A stretch of DNA of 64,000 bases, from positions 1,426,001 through 1,490,000 of the forward strand of contig MSED01000005.1 of the NCBI GenBank assembly GCA_002099365.1. Direction: 5' to 3'. This document shows positions 20,534 to 31,909 of the stretch, piece by piece. Below the pieces are notes generated by a model that was not told where the DNA came from, did no database searches, and saw nothing but the letters and a program-made list of their open reading frames with translations. Each line of letters opens with the position of its first letter. Within the stretch, counting starts at the first letter, position 1. A program made the position numbers and the translations under genes. The DNA is from Phialophora verrucosa (lineage: Eukaryota; Ascomycota; Eurotiomycetes; Chaetothyriales; Herpotrichiellaceae).

Positions 20534-21406
20534 CCCGCGCACGTGGGAAGAGCCATTTGTTTGACAACGTATGTATTAAGAGTCGAGCCTCAGAAGCTGT
20601 AGTCCCAGTCCCATGAGGGAGTATATAAGTGCGGACTATTGGGGCCGACCGTCTCTGTTTATTTACTTCCTCGAACTCGATGCTGAGATAGAAGGAGAGG
20701 CAAAGTGACGTTGACGCCGACACTGTCCAGGGGTGGGTAGGTGAAGCAGGAGTTTCGTCAAGTCATCACTCATAGGTATCAAGTATGTTGGGTGAAAAGA
20801 AGCCACGAGATCGTGGACATTGTGAATAATGGATGAGTGAGTAGTAAATGAGTGGTGAGTGAGTGGAAGTGGATGTCCAGATTCTGTCCTCTTCCTCAAA
20901 CTCCCATTGGCCGTCCTCATACTAAACCACTTGTCCATGCCATCATCATCCGTTGCTCTCACGGACAAGGGTGCAAATATCGTGCTTAAAATTATCCTCG
21001 CCTCTACCATCATCCCACCTTATAATCGACCAGATGATGGCCAAGCCTCCTGTCAGTGTTGTCGAGTGAGCGAATCTGCCAAAGTGCGCGAAATCCAGAA
21101 AGCCCCGTAACTTGGCAAGCTGCACCGATCAGACCACAGCGGCACCCACATCCGTGGCAAGAGAATCCCTCAAACCAAAAGGCATATGACCATCCTTGTA
21201 GCTTTCCTCTTAAAGGCGGAGGCTGAAGCCGAGTTCTCGCTCACACTACTTGCTCCTGATCCTACTAATTAATGCTCAATACTTATTCGAAGTCACCAAC
21301 TCATCGAACTCACGAACTCACTCTCACACGAGGGCAATAACGAAAGCAAAGCCTACGGTACTCCTACCTACGCCTACACGGACATCAACAAGATAACACC
21401 AACATA
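20534..21406. other. Intergenic with a TGAG-rich simple repeat
   Basis: About 870 bases between two dehydrogenase genes on the same strand. A TGAG/TGAGTGG simple repeat is at about 20834-20868. The right end is rich in CTCAC and ACG and reads like a promoter and leader. No gene is supported. Confidence 0.45.
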
Positions 21407-22516
21407 ATGGCCACCGCCACCGCCACGACCGCGTCTCCTCCCTCGACAATGCGTGCCTGGCAATTCATCTCCACTCATGGCGGACTGGAGAAGAATCTCA
21501 CGCTCGACACCGCAGTGGCCCTCCCGCGACATGACCCCCACTCACTGGGTAAAGACAAGCTCTTAGTCCAAGTTCTAGCGACGTCCTTGAACCCCGTGGA
21601 CTATAAGATCGCCGAACTCCCGCTCGTCGGGAGATTCGCGGTCAAGAGGCCAGCGTCGCCGGGTTTGGATTTCGCGGGCAAGGTCGTTGCCGTTGGAGCT
21701 TACCCAAGCAGGCCGGAAATTGGCGTCGGGGAGATTGTCTTCGGCCGACTGGATGCGCCGACGAGGTTCGGCACGCTGGCCGAGTATACGATTGCGCGAA
21801 GGGGTGGGGTGGCTTTGCTTCCCAAGGGAGTCAGTCCCAGGGATGCTGCCTGCGTGGGCACCGCGGGGCTCACGGCGTATCAGTGCGTTGTGCCGAACGT
21901 GTCGCACGTGAAGCGAGGAGACGGCGGAAATAGTGCTAGTGCTAGTCCTGCCAGGGTCTTCATCCACGGCGGCAGTGGCGGGACGGGCACATGGGGGATC
22001 CAAATCGCAAAGGCGATGGGATGCTACGTTGCGACGAGCTGTTCAGCGCGGAATGCAGACCTGTGCAAAAGTCTAGGCGCCGACGAAGTCGTCGATTACA
22101 CTGCCAACGATGTGGTCGAGGCGTTGACGCAAAGTGCCGCGAAGGATGGGATGTTTGATCTCGTGGTCGACAATGTAGGCGGTGACGGCAGGCTGTATTG
22201 GCAGTGTCACCGCTTTACGAACCATCAGGCGAAGTATGTCCAAGTTGGGGCGCCCATGGGCGTACACACGGCTTGGGACATGGCAATGAAGCATTTGTGG
22301 CCTGGATTCCTGGGCGGGGGAAAGAGGAAGTTCCAGTTCTGGGGAGTCGTGAATGACTCTGGGCATTTGGAAGAGATCGGCAAGTTAATGGCAGACGGCA
22401 AGGTGAAGGCTGTGGTCGAGGAGGCGTTACCCATGGAAGACGCCCCGAGGGGATTTGAGAAATTAAAGACCCAGCGGACGAAGGGAAAGATTGTGGTTGT
22501 TGTAAGCGAGGGATGA
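21407..22516 (+). CDS. Medium-chain (zinc-free, quinone oxidoreductase-like) dehydrogenase
   Basis: Single exon, 369 residues, start in strong context (ATAATGGCC). It has a GroES-like fold with SLNPVDYKIAELPL and the GLDFAGKVVAVGAY motif, then the cofactor site VFIHGGSGGTGTWGIQIAKA and LGADEVVDY. The tail FEKLKTQRTKGKIVVVV is typical of the quinone oxidoreductase / RTN4IP1-like branch. Zinc ligands are absent. The product likely reduces quinones or alpha,beta-unsaturated carbonyls with NADPH. It is clearly different in sequence from the preceding MDR gene, so the pair is not a recent tandem copy. Confidence 0.88.
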   Translation: MATATATTASPPSTMRAWQFISTHGGLEKNLTLDTAVALPRHDPHSLGKDKLLVQVLATSLNPVDYKIAELPLVGRFAVKRPASPGLDFAGKVVAVGAYPSRPEIGVGEIVFGRLDAPTRFGTLAEYTIARRGGVALLPKGVSPRDAACVGTAGLTAYQCVVPNVSHVKRGDGGNSASASPARVFIHGGSGGTGTWGIQIAKAMGCYVATSCSARNADLCKSLGADEVVDYTANDVVEALTQSAAKDGMFDLVVDNVGGDGRLYWQCHRFTNHQAKYVQVGAPMGVHTAWDMAMKHLWPGFLGGGKRKFQFWGVVNDSGHLEEIGKLMADGKVKAVVEEALPMEDAPRGFEKLKTQRTKGKIVVVVSEG

Positions 22517-23052
22517 CGTGTGGGACATACAGTAATGGTCACGGTGAGCAATGAAGACGCCCGGCTTCTTCGACAGATCAGCCTCAGGTATGTTTTGTGC
22601 TCGTCCTTGTGCTTGTGTCCTGGGGCGTAGCGCAGAATGGCAACGCCCTGCGGAATGAGGCCGTCACCAGACTGTCTCGGAATGCGGTGAGAGCATATCT
22701 GCCCCGGGAACTGGAGGGGAGGATAGGGCAAGCCAAGCCCAAGGCTGCAGGAACACGAACGCAGTGCAACGCTGCACGACAGCCGAGCTGTTTGTGAGGC
22801 GTGCTCGACACAAGGACTTTGGGACAATAGAGCGCATGATGACTGTGAACCTGTTGCCAGATATGGCTGACAGGCATTGGCCTGGAAGTACATCTCCGAT
22901 GACCACCCAAGTGAGAACGGAAGGCATTGAATAGGCCAGCAGCCTGTGCCACGCCTCTGCCCCAGGACTACGGACGCCATTACACGGGAGTCTGTTTCTT
23001 TGTAGGACTTCAAACGATTTCTGCTTCGGAGGGATCCCGCATCGACGGCATA
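22517..23052. other. 3' spacer between convergent genes
   Basis: 535 bases between the dehydrogenase stop and the stop of the HET gene. Overlapping frames are present but have no support. Confidence 0.5.
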
Positions 23053-24796
23053 TCAGCCGAAGATACCTGTCGTAGCCGTCCAAGCATCTGTCTCTCCTTG
23101 CAAGAACGCTCTCATCTCTGCTGTGTACCTGGACTCCCCAAGCTTCCAAGAAGCAACGCCGAGTCTCTGCCAGTATTTTCCATTGTGGTCTTCTGAGTCC
23201 TGGTACGGGATCAGGATCAGGCCGACTGCGCGGCAGAGCTTCCAAATTGCTGGTCTCCCTCGAGGGTCCCGTGTTGATTCGCAGCATCCAAGTAGGAGCA
23301 CAATCGCGTCTTGGTGCTTCATTAATGATTGCAAAGCCTCCAGATGGTATTGTCTATCATCGACCGGCCGACGAGGGGGTGGCACGTCCAATGCAATCTC
23401 GAACGGTACTCTCATCGGATGTACCAGCTTGTCATACGCCGTCCAGGTTGCCTGAAACTCGTGCAGGAGACAGGTTCTGCCGGTGAACGTCCCCCACAGG
23501 TTCTCCTCTACAAGAGTCGTTGAGAAGTGTGCTGAGGCGGTCATTCTATGGCTAGAGGACTTGGGATGGTCGTAGACGTCCCAACTGAGGTCAGACGCCA
23601 TTTTGGAGTACCGACCGACCCTCCAACCCTTGCCTCTGTCTGGTTTCTGAGTGAAAATATGCAACTGACTCATGACGGGATACTGCTTGAACAACTCCTG
23701 GCCGAGCTCATCCTCCAACTCGGCAAGCGTGAACGTTTTCGTGATGTCCGCTTCTGGCCTAGCGATTCCTAGACGGAGATTGAACACTTGCATGATTCCA
23801 TAGACTCGGTCCAACTCGGAGGTTGCTTGACGATGATAGGCCACGGAGAGCAGTACCATTGGAGATCCCATCAGGAGGCCTATCAGGCCGGATCTTTCCA
23901 GCGCACTCTGTATCTCAGGTGAAGAGTGTAGATTGAAATTCCGCGAGGAGTCCTGCACGATGCTTGTTAGAAACTCGATCCACATGAGGATCTCTTTGAG
24001 CCTGGGGATCTCCTCTCCGGGGTTGCCCTTCAGCCACACCTGACCGTTGCGGGCCAGGAAGATGACTTCCGGACATAGGAACGCCTCCTGCAAGGTCCAC
24101 AGCGACGTGAACCATGGATCATCGGTGAGGAAATTGAGAAAGTTGGCAAAGTCACGCTCGACCGAGCGAGAACTGTACGGCTGCTCGCTCATGATCTCGG
24201 AAATACTCTTCTCGAGCCGATAGGTAGCCTCGACGTATTCCTCGTCACAGGGCTCGGCATGGCTTGTGAGCCAGGCGAAGGTGCAAAAGGCGTTTTGGAA
24301 GATTTTGGCTTGCCTGCCAATCTCTGCCGCCGACTCCCTTGACCCCGGGGTCTGATCAATGCATGCGACATCTAACCAAACAAAGTCCACTGGCCAGCAT
24401 AGACATTTTAGTGGAAGTCGCGCTGGACCGGTGATGCGCAGACAATGATGCCGTCTGGACTGCGTTAGGCCTGAACTTACCTTGAAACCTGTAGGGCTGC
24501 AGCGTCGGTAAGGCGCGGAGGGTGCGCTCGAACTCTTCGACTGTGAAGTGAGCTGGGTCAACGCGAGGCACCTTCCACGTAACACCTCGAACGGGCAGGG
24601 CCTTGACAGAAGGTTCCTCGTCATCATCAAGCCGCCAGCGCCCCCACGTATACGACAATGCCAGGTAGTTGGGACGCGTGTGACCACCGTACACATCCCC
24701 TGGCGTCCACGGGTAGGAAGTCATGGTAGGCACGTGAAGGAGCCACCGAGGCCACACGGAATCATCGTCGAACTTGGAGGCTTCCTGGGCGTCCAT
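23053..24796 (-). CDS. HET-domain (heterokaryon incompatibility) protein
   Basis: Two exons, 24796-24481 and 24389-23053, with a 91-base intron (GTAAGT...GGCCAG), giving 550 residues. The N-terminal half carries the HET signatures: YLALSYTWGRW near residue 47, then across the junction VDFVWLDVACIDQ, and further on QNAFCTFAWL and DDPWFTSLWTLQEAFL. HET proteins trigger incompatibility cell death or act in fungal innate-immune-like responses; the domain is related to TIR. The C-terminal half (about 330-550) has no recognisable domain apart from variable regions, and no NACHT, ankyrin or WD repeats are present. No obvious partner gene lies next to it. Confidence 0.88.
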
Positions 24797-26372
24797 GGCG
24801 GCGACTGCGCAGGAAACGAACAGGTCAGATTCAGCGACGGATGGGTGACATTGCCAACTTCCTCGGTGAAGTTATCCGAGACGAGGCTCTGGACGGGCGG
24901 GCTTGCACTCGTAGCACAGCGAGGCGGCTCGGATACGCAGGCACAAGAAGTTCATGCAACGTCCCGCGAGCTGTGTTCGGAGAGCCTCAGAGATGTCGGC
25001 TGATCGCTTCGCATGCTTTTAGCTTGGCACTAGAACTTCTGGAACGGACGGTTCAACTGAAAGGCGCAAGGGACAATCATGTCGGTGCGACTGGGCGCCG
25101 GAAAGCGGAGGCCGAGCGCCCAGCAGCTGCAAGCACAGCGACGGCAACGACAAACCGTCGGAGAAAGTGATGTTAGTGCGCGACGTCACGCATCACATGA
25201 ACGGCCACAGTACGAAGAAACCCATCAACGGCCTTGCATGGCTGAGGCAAGACGCGGTAACAAGCGGGGGACTTTTGCAGGACTTCTCTGATTTGACAGG
25301 GACCCGGCTGTCGGGACAAGCAGGGAAGACCTCCGGATAAGAGACGGGGAATGCAGAATGAGAGACGCGAAGATGGGAGATGACGAGGGGCAGAGGAAGC
25401 GTGATGGCTAAGATTGAAAGGGTGACAGGCATAGACAAATGAGAAGCGGGCTCTGGGATACGAGGTAGAGGGGCACGGCCATGGGGGGATTGGTGGAGGC
25501 AGTGCTGAGTCCGAGTCTACACGCCGGCCACATTCTGGCAAGGCGCACTCGACTTTGTGTTTTGTAGTCGCTTCGGGTCAGAGACCGCCAGCTGACCAAG
25601 GGACGAGTAGGCGACAACGAGATGTGTTTGATAATGATTACCGTGGTGATCGTGACACCGGCAGGGGTTGCCGAGTCCCAGGTCTGGACAGCAGCGTGGA
25701 ACCTTGGTATGACTGGTTTTCCTGGCGATGACTGCATGCTGCATTCTGCATCTTCATGCTTCTGCTTCTGTGACCGGTGTGCTCGAGCTGTTCCGAGTCT
25801 GTCTAAGCGGTGTTCGGCCGCGCTGGCCGGCCTGCTTCTCTCTGAAGACACCCCCCATATCCGCCAATCAGCCCCGGGCAGCCTCGAGGCGAAGCCGCAG
25901 CCACACATATCGACACAAACACTGCCTCCTCCTCCTCCTGCCCTGGTCTATCAAACATCCTGCCCGCAATGAGGTAGTACATGCCTCTTTCATCATAAGT
26001 TCTATGCTTTTTTGGCCCCGAAACGAAACAATTGTTCGTCCGTGCTCGTTTCTACTCTACTCGTACACGCCGGCCACCAGGACGCGGCAGTCGGGACGGA
26101 CAGGGTTTCTGAGCAACAACACTGCCGCAATGTGGCCTCTGACATCCTCATGTGTCTTCAGCTTGCGTGCAGGCGTTGCTTCCATCATGGCCCACTCCAA
26201 TCATGAGTCACCCTAGCGGTTCGTCTGTCATTTCCTGATGCCTGTATTGGCCCGGTGGCAGCCTGGCGATTTGGTCCCCAGTGGTCCCGTAACGACTACA
26301 CCCCATGCCTCTTCCCGTTAGCCCTTCTCCAGGCTTCCAACCAAAGGTCCCTCCGAAAGGATCCCCCCTCCA
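24797..26372. other. Intergenic, nothing recognised
   Basis: About 1.6 kb upstream of both the HET gene and the rightward hypothetical gene. It holds several overlapping frames up to 166 codons with no domain support, and a pyrimidine-rich section near 25920-25950. Confidence 0.45.
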
Positions 26373-27590
26373 ATGCTGAGCAATGCACCAATGTGTCCTT
26401 CTCTCCATTGGCTCATCCCACCTCGAGGCTATATCTCCTCGATACTCCCACCTCGATTGAACTTCTTTCCTTCCACCACTATCATCACCACATCCGCATT
26501 GAATTCCAGAACCCAAGTACTCAGTCAGTCGCCAGTGCGCTCACCGACGTTGTCGCCGTCGCAGTCTACAGGGCTGCCTGCTTCACCCACCAGCATACAA
26601 CACCAAGTCGTCACGCTGTCGGCTCCACGTTCAGTCACCTACTACTATTACCCGAAGCGGTCCAGTGCTTCAGAGGCATTGAGCCCAAGCTATCAGTACA
26701 TCACGGTGACCCGCGCCCCGAAGAGGACGCAGGCCGAGATCCAAACTCCCCCGTCGACGCCGCCCTTGAGCTATTCGAGGACCACCACACCCATCACCAG
26801 GTCGCCATCGACTCCAGTTGAAAAGATGGCGAGAGGCGCTGCTGTCCGCAACGTGGAGTTCGCGAAGGAGGTCGACTCCTACCGCGCTCCACGGGACGAC
26901 GAACTCTCCGTCATGGAGCACTTTGCCAAACACGCCGCCAAGTGCGAGTACTGCCGCAACCCTTACGATGCCTGGAGACACGACCGGCCCCTGTGCAGCC
27001 GAGGACTCTCATACGCCCGCGACGTCGCCACGTACCTGTACGCCAAGGGTGGAAAGCCTTTCTCGGTCATTGATCGACAGAACGGCGACCGTGTCCAGGT
27101 CCAAGTCCCCGTGGGCTGCGAGGCCGTCTCGCTCCTCATCAAGGCTTTCGACAAGGGCATGAAGACCACATCGACCCGAGTGGTCGTCGACAACGCCGCC
27201 CGAGAAGCTCAGACCACCGAGAGACCGATCAAGATTGTCACATCGCCGGCTTCGCCCATCTCACCTTCCCGACGGAGAGACTACTATGTTGACGAGCGGC
27301 CCCGAGAGCGGCGGTACCTCAGCGACAACTTCGAGGTCGTCGAGATCAAGCCCCACTCGAGCCGGAACGATCGCAGAGAAAGAACGACGTACCGGGATGA
27401 GCGACGCGAGGAGCGGTACAGGACCGAACAGCCGCGCCGGGAGAGACCGAAGTCGCTGGTCTACGAGGGCAAAGGCAGCTTATTCCCCCAGGACGTCGAA
27501 GAGAAGTCCCGGCGACAACACATTGAACGACAACCTGTCGTCATAGTAGCCGAGCCGGGCCAGCGGTACACCATCCGACGAGATCGGTGA
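26373..27590 (+). CDS. Conserved fungal hypothetical protein with a CxxC-containing core
   Basis: Single open frame of 405 codons. The core from MARGAAVRNVEFAKEVDSYR onward (ATG at 26826) looks conserved: EHFAKHAAKCEYCRNPYDAW, then PLCSRGLSYARDVATYLYAK and VQVQVPVGCEAVSLLIKAFD. CEYC plus a later Cys might bind a metal. The C-terminal third is Arg/Glu-rich and disordered (RRERTTYRDERREERYR). The N-terminal 151 codons are Ser/Thr/Pro-rich, and their DNA is CT-rich like a fungal leader, so translation may begin at 26826 (254 residues). No function is known to me. Confidence 0.7.
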   Translation: MLSNAPMCPSLHWLIPPRGYISSILPPRLNFFPSTTIITTSALNSRTQVLSQSPVRSPTLSPSQSTGLPASPTSIQHQVVTLSAPRSVTYYYYPKRSSASEALSPSYQYITVTRAPKRTQAEIQTPPSTPPLSYSRTTTPITRSPSTPVEKMARGAAVRNVEFAKEVDSYRAPRDDELSVMEHFAKHAAKCEYCRNPYDAWRHDRPLCSRGLSYARDVATYLYAKGGKPFSVIDRQNGDRVQVQVPVGCEAVSLLIKAFDKGMKTTSTRVVVDNAAREAQTTERPIKIVTSPASPISPSRRRDYYVDERPRERRYLSDNFEVVEIKPHSSRNDRRERTTYRDERREERYRTEQPRRERPKSLVYEGKGSLFPQDVEEKSRRQHIERQPVVIVAEPGQRYTIRRDR

Positions 27591-29669
27591 ATGGAGAGCG
27601 GCACTGATTTTACGGTTGTACGAATTAACACACGGATGAAATGTACCAACGCATGATACCACCACCACCAACAACATGACTGACAGCGACCTCACACCAC
27701 ATGGATGGTCCTGCATCACACACGCGTGCGAATGCTCGGCTTGCAACAGTCCAACACAAGCCTCGAGCACCACAACACAGACTGGATGGTCCAGCGATGA
27801 ACCGATCCAAAGAGAAAGGGGAGCACGACTTGCAGCAGTCCAGTCGGGCTCGGGCTTCACATCGAGGAGTCGTCCTGTCACAGTCATGGTCATCATACGG
27901 ACGACCCGGGGATCGCTCTGCTTCTGTTTCATTGATCTGTCTTACACATCGTGGCAAGCAAAGCACAGCACGTTTACAGTTCGAAACGGTGGGGGCGGAA
28001 AAGAAAAGGGAGGGAGTGGATTGAATGTCTGGCGAGTCGAGTATCTGTTACTCATCTTTCACTTCAAGCAAGTCTTTTCTTGGTTTTTCTCCCGCCTCTT
28101 CAACATGGAAGGGGCCGAATTGTGAGCGAGTCTACGCGAGGGTACGGCGTGATGCCTGAAACGGGCGAGGCCCAAGGGCGAAACCGCAGAGGTCCATCTG
28201 GCCTCAGCGCCGAACGGATGGCGGGCCAGATGAAGATGATGGAAGATCATCAGGTGGCTGATTTTCCTTGGGAGAAGGGATTGGGGCGCTTCGAGGCCCT
28301 TTGGGCACAGTATCCATAGTATAGTATAGTCTGGTATAGGACGAGTCCTGTGTACGCAGTATTATTCTTGACTTGGACCTGACTTGGATATTACTAGAGA
28401 ATAGTAAACATTCCCTCCCGCCCCTTGTGGCGATCCACAACGGACTTGTCTTCTCTTTCCGTTTCGGTCATATCATGTCAATGGAGGAAATTTCTCTCCG
28501 AACTGACGTCCAAGCCAAGCCAAGCCAAGTTGTTGACCAAGTCCAACACTCACTCACGTGTCATTACTATGAGTGTTTTTCTGTGTTGCACTTATGTACG
28601 TAGGACTAGCGCCCAGTGAGGAGCAGCCAAGCAGTATCAGACCTTCGGTACTCAAATACGAGCACACTTGTACTGTATGTGCCTAGCCTTCGACGCGGAT
28701 CAAGCTGTCAGGGTCTGGCTAGGTGGTGGCTAACCAACGCTAGCATAACTGCTGCGACTAGCGTAATGAATGTCCGGATGAATTAATAAAGTACTTACTC
28801 CCGACGGTAATTAGTGGAGTGAGACGAGCAGACGCGACACTGAAACCATTTGCGCGGATTATGGATTATCATGGAGTATGGGATTTTTGGTCAAGGCCAG
28901 ACAACGCGCAGGGAGCCTTATGTGGCGTTGGGGGTGGCCGGTGGCGGCGGTGGCGGCCCGCGAGGCTGAGCGCGAGGCTGAGATTACTCAGGAGGGTGTC
29001 CCGCGGCCGCTGGTGTGATCATCTGGCCATACTGTAGGATCACACGTACGTAGGCACAGTGCGGAGTACAGAAGTTCTCAATTGCGGCTTTCAAACTTCC
29101 CATTCGTACTCTGTACGTAGGACACTCAAAATAATTTGGCCCCCCTCGCACTCCGGTCCGGGCCTATTTTGTCTGAGAGAAATATGTATCTAGTAATTGA
29201 TATATCGCATAGGCTTAGGCGAGGCACGTGTATGTATGTATGTATGTAGCATGGCCAATGGACAGAATCCATCGTCCGAGCAACGTGCCATAAGCGCCAT
29301 TCCGGGGTGCTGTGTTTATGACAATCTTCATGCCCTGCTAAAAGCCGTGAGTTGGATCATTGAGGGTGGTATCGGTTTCCTCCAGATTGACTACACGGTC
29401 GCACTTCGCAATCAACTTTTGATGGGCAGCGAGGGCGCCAGCGGAACAGGGACGTCTTCAGTAGCAGCAGGTCTCCTGTTTCTCCGAGTTCATGTGTCGA
29501 ATGCTCCAATGCGAGGTCGGATCAGTGTAGAACTCGAAGTAATGGAGAGACACTGTAAGCGAAGATTTGATCAAGGGCTACTCAGAGGCCGCAAGATGGG
29601 CATGTACATAATTTCTGTACCCTCTCTGCCCGACCGGGACCCCGCGCGCGAACCGGCGCCTCGTTTGTT
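27591..29669. other. Intergenic, nothing recognised
   Basis: About 2.1 kb. Frames up to 149 codons have no recognisable content. A rightward frame at 29197-29799 runs into the antisense of the DUF4238 gene and is not supported. Small direct repeats such as CGCGAGGCTGAG near 28960-28985 and GTATGTAT near 29232 occur. Confidence 0.45.
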
Positions 29670-31909
29670 TCACTGCAAAGGGTACAAGAGCTGGAAAAGG
29701 AATTCCTTCAGCTTCTGGATGGGTTGTCCCTGCAATCCACCACCGCGCAGAATGTTTTCGAAATCTCGCTGCACTCGATACCGCATCCACATCTCGTGAG
29801 CAATTTTCTCGGGACAGCCGATTTTTGCCGCAGCAGCCTTTATTGCCAAAGGGTTGGATTTCATGCCAACGTCGATAGCCGCTTCTTTCAACTCAGGTAG
29901 ATCGCAATCTGTGATGCTTCCGACGTACTTCATCGCCGCCATGAAATATTCGTCTTTCGATGTGGAGAGACGCTTCTCAGCGAGTAGTTCCGAGTACTGT
30001 CGCATCTCTGATGCTCTCATCATGGCTCGCGATACTCCGGAGGGGGAGAAATGGGACATGCCTACATTGTAAGTTTATGTCAGTCTCGAAAGTTAGGTAG
30101 AGTAGCAAATACGGAAATCCGAATACCCGCGGATCATAATGAGTGGGGGAAACATACAATCGATAACCACATCTTCGGGTCCTCCATTGTCCTCTGCCAC
30201 AAAGTCGGCTAAATATTCGTCGGGGGAGGATGTCAACAACAGAGGTCTGTCCATGAACAGTCGCATCAGGCGTAGGTGCAGCCATACCCTCCGTGGGTGC
30301 AAAGTGCACACCAGTTTCAGACGTTCGTGCCGCATGGTAGTTTGTATTTGTATCCTCTCTCTCCGGACGGCTTGGTCCGTCCACACCCAAAGCTGACTGA
30401 TTAAGCGAGCCTGTTCTTCATCAAGAAGCCAGCTTCTGACGAAATCATCGAACCCTAGCTGTCGTGAGCTCATGTTTTCTACTTCGTCCGTTTCTTCTTA
30501 CCAAGTTTTCTGTACCTTGTGCCGAATGTAGGTGGAAAGGGTGGCATGATCATGATCGTCCTGGGCGTGCTGAATGTGAATTTGGCGGTGCAGTCACTTC
30601 CCAGACTCCTTGCTATTCGCTCTAGCATGCTCAGATATGCCTGGCGTTCGTATTCAGGCGCCGCATCCATATTGTGTATTCCACCGTAGTCCTTACGCCA
30701 GATCTCGGGTCCCTCTCCCTGTGGCTTCTCTATGGCCGTTTTGAAGCCTTGTTTTTCGACTCCAAGGTACGATTCAAGAGCCTTTCGAAGCGCCAATGAC
30801 GACTTGTAAACAATCGCGTTAGTCAGTATTGCCTCCTCAATAAAGAGGGAGTTGATCCGTTGTGCGAAAGTGCTGGGCAGGTGGAAAAACTCAAATGTGA
30901 AGACATCCTCTGAAGTGAATCTAGTTGAGCGAGGACTACCCTCTGAGGAGAACCGCAGCGTCGGGTAGCTTGTCGCCGGTCTGTTGACTGGTAGATTTTC
31001 CAGCCACGAGTGGGCTGCTGTACGGTCTTCGTAGACTGAAGTCAATGACAGAACGGCTGTACGTTGCGCTCTAGCAACGGCGTCTTCCAAATTGGAAGGG
31101 ATGTTTGGAATACCACCGAGAAAATGGCTTCGCAAGACGATCACCAGTCTGTGGTTGAGAGGGGCGAAGGTATGCCAGTCAGTCCAGCTCAGATGGTTAC
31201 ACGGCCCTTCAAAGATCCCGTAAGCATTTTGAGTCAATACGAATTCCTCATCAGCACGTTCGGGAGCGCAAAAGCAAAGATATGACGTGGTCATGTTCTT
31301 CCAGAACCATCTTGCGTCGTCAGGATATGCATGATTCATGAGCCACTCGGACCAGCATTGATCGTCTTGGCCGGGGTCCACGTCGATGAACGCACGAATG
31401 TTATTTAGCCAGACGTCTTTCGGTGTCTTGAATCCCTTCTCGTGCATATAGACTAGTAGCCCGGCTCGATCATTGTAATCGTAATCGTCCTTTTCACCTT
31501 CAAATCGTTGGTAGAAGCCACGGTTGCGATAGCCCATGATGAAGATAAATTTCCGCAGAAGGTCTTTTTGGGGTCGCGCGATGTGTGTGGCGGGCTTGCC
31601 GCCGAAGAAATCTTCCTCGATAGCTTCAATGACCTTCGAGACAAGCTGCTCCAGCGTCGACAACGCGATCTCGATCTCTGCATCGTACATGTCGGGAAGT
31701 CCAAACGTATTATTGCAAGAGCTTCGACTGAGTTGCCCGTTTGTGAAGCCGCCCTTGAAGTCGAGAACATTCACCGCTGCTCGCCTCTTCGCCTTATTCA
31801 CAGCCTTGTTGAACAGTTGTTTGTTGACATAATCCACGCAGTTAGGCTTCACATAGTCGGAATACTTGCGTAGAATGAATTGAGGCACGTAGTGCTGGTA
31901 TTGAGACAT
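29670..31909 (-). CDS. DUF4238 protein, three exons
   Basis: Exons 31909-30502, 30454-30158 and 30061-29670 give 698 residues with every junction in frame. The N-terminus MSQYQHYVPQFILRKYSDY is the DUF4238 signature (HYVPQF), followed by GFTNGQLSRSSCNNTFGLPD and MGYRNRGFYQRFEGEKDDYD. Intron 1 is only 47 bases (GTAAGA...CAGCTAG) and contains both an in-frame stop and an ATG, so without splicing the locus looks like two genes 5 bases apart. Intron 2 (96 bases) has a GTATGT donor and GTAG acceptor. The C-terminal part (LISQLWVWTDQAVRRER, CTLHPRRVWLHLRLMRLFM) is helical. DUF4238 occurs in bacteria and fungi with unknown function, sometimes in mobile or defence contexts. If intron 1 is wrong, the first gene ends at 30479. 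Confidence 0.72.

Noticed and set aside
29197..29799. 200-codon rightward frame
   Set aside because: Its last part is antisense to exon 3 of the DUF4238 gene, and the rest has no domain or convincing start context.
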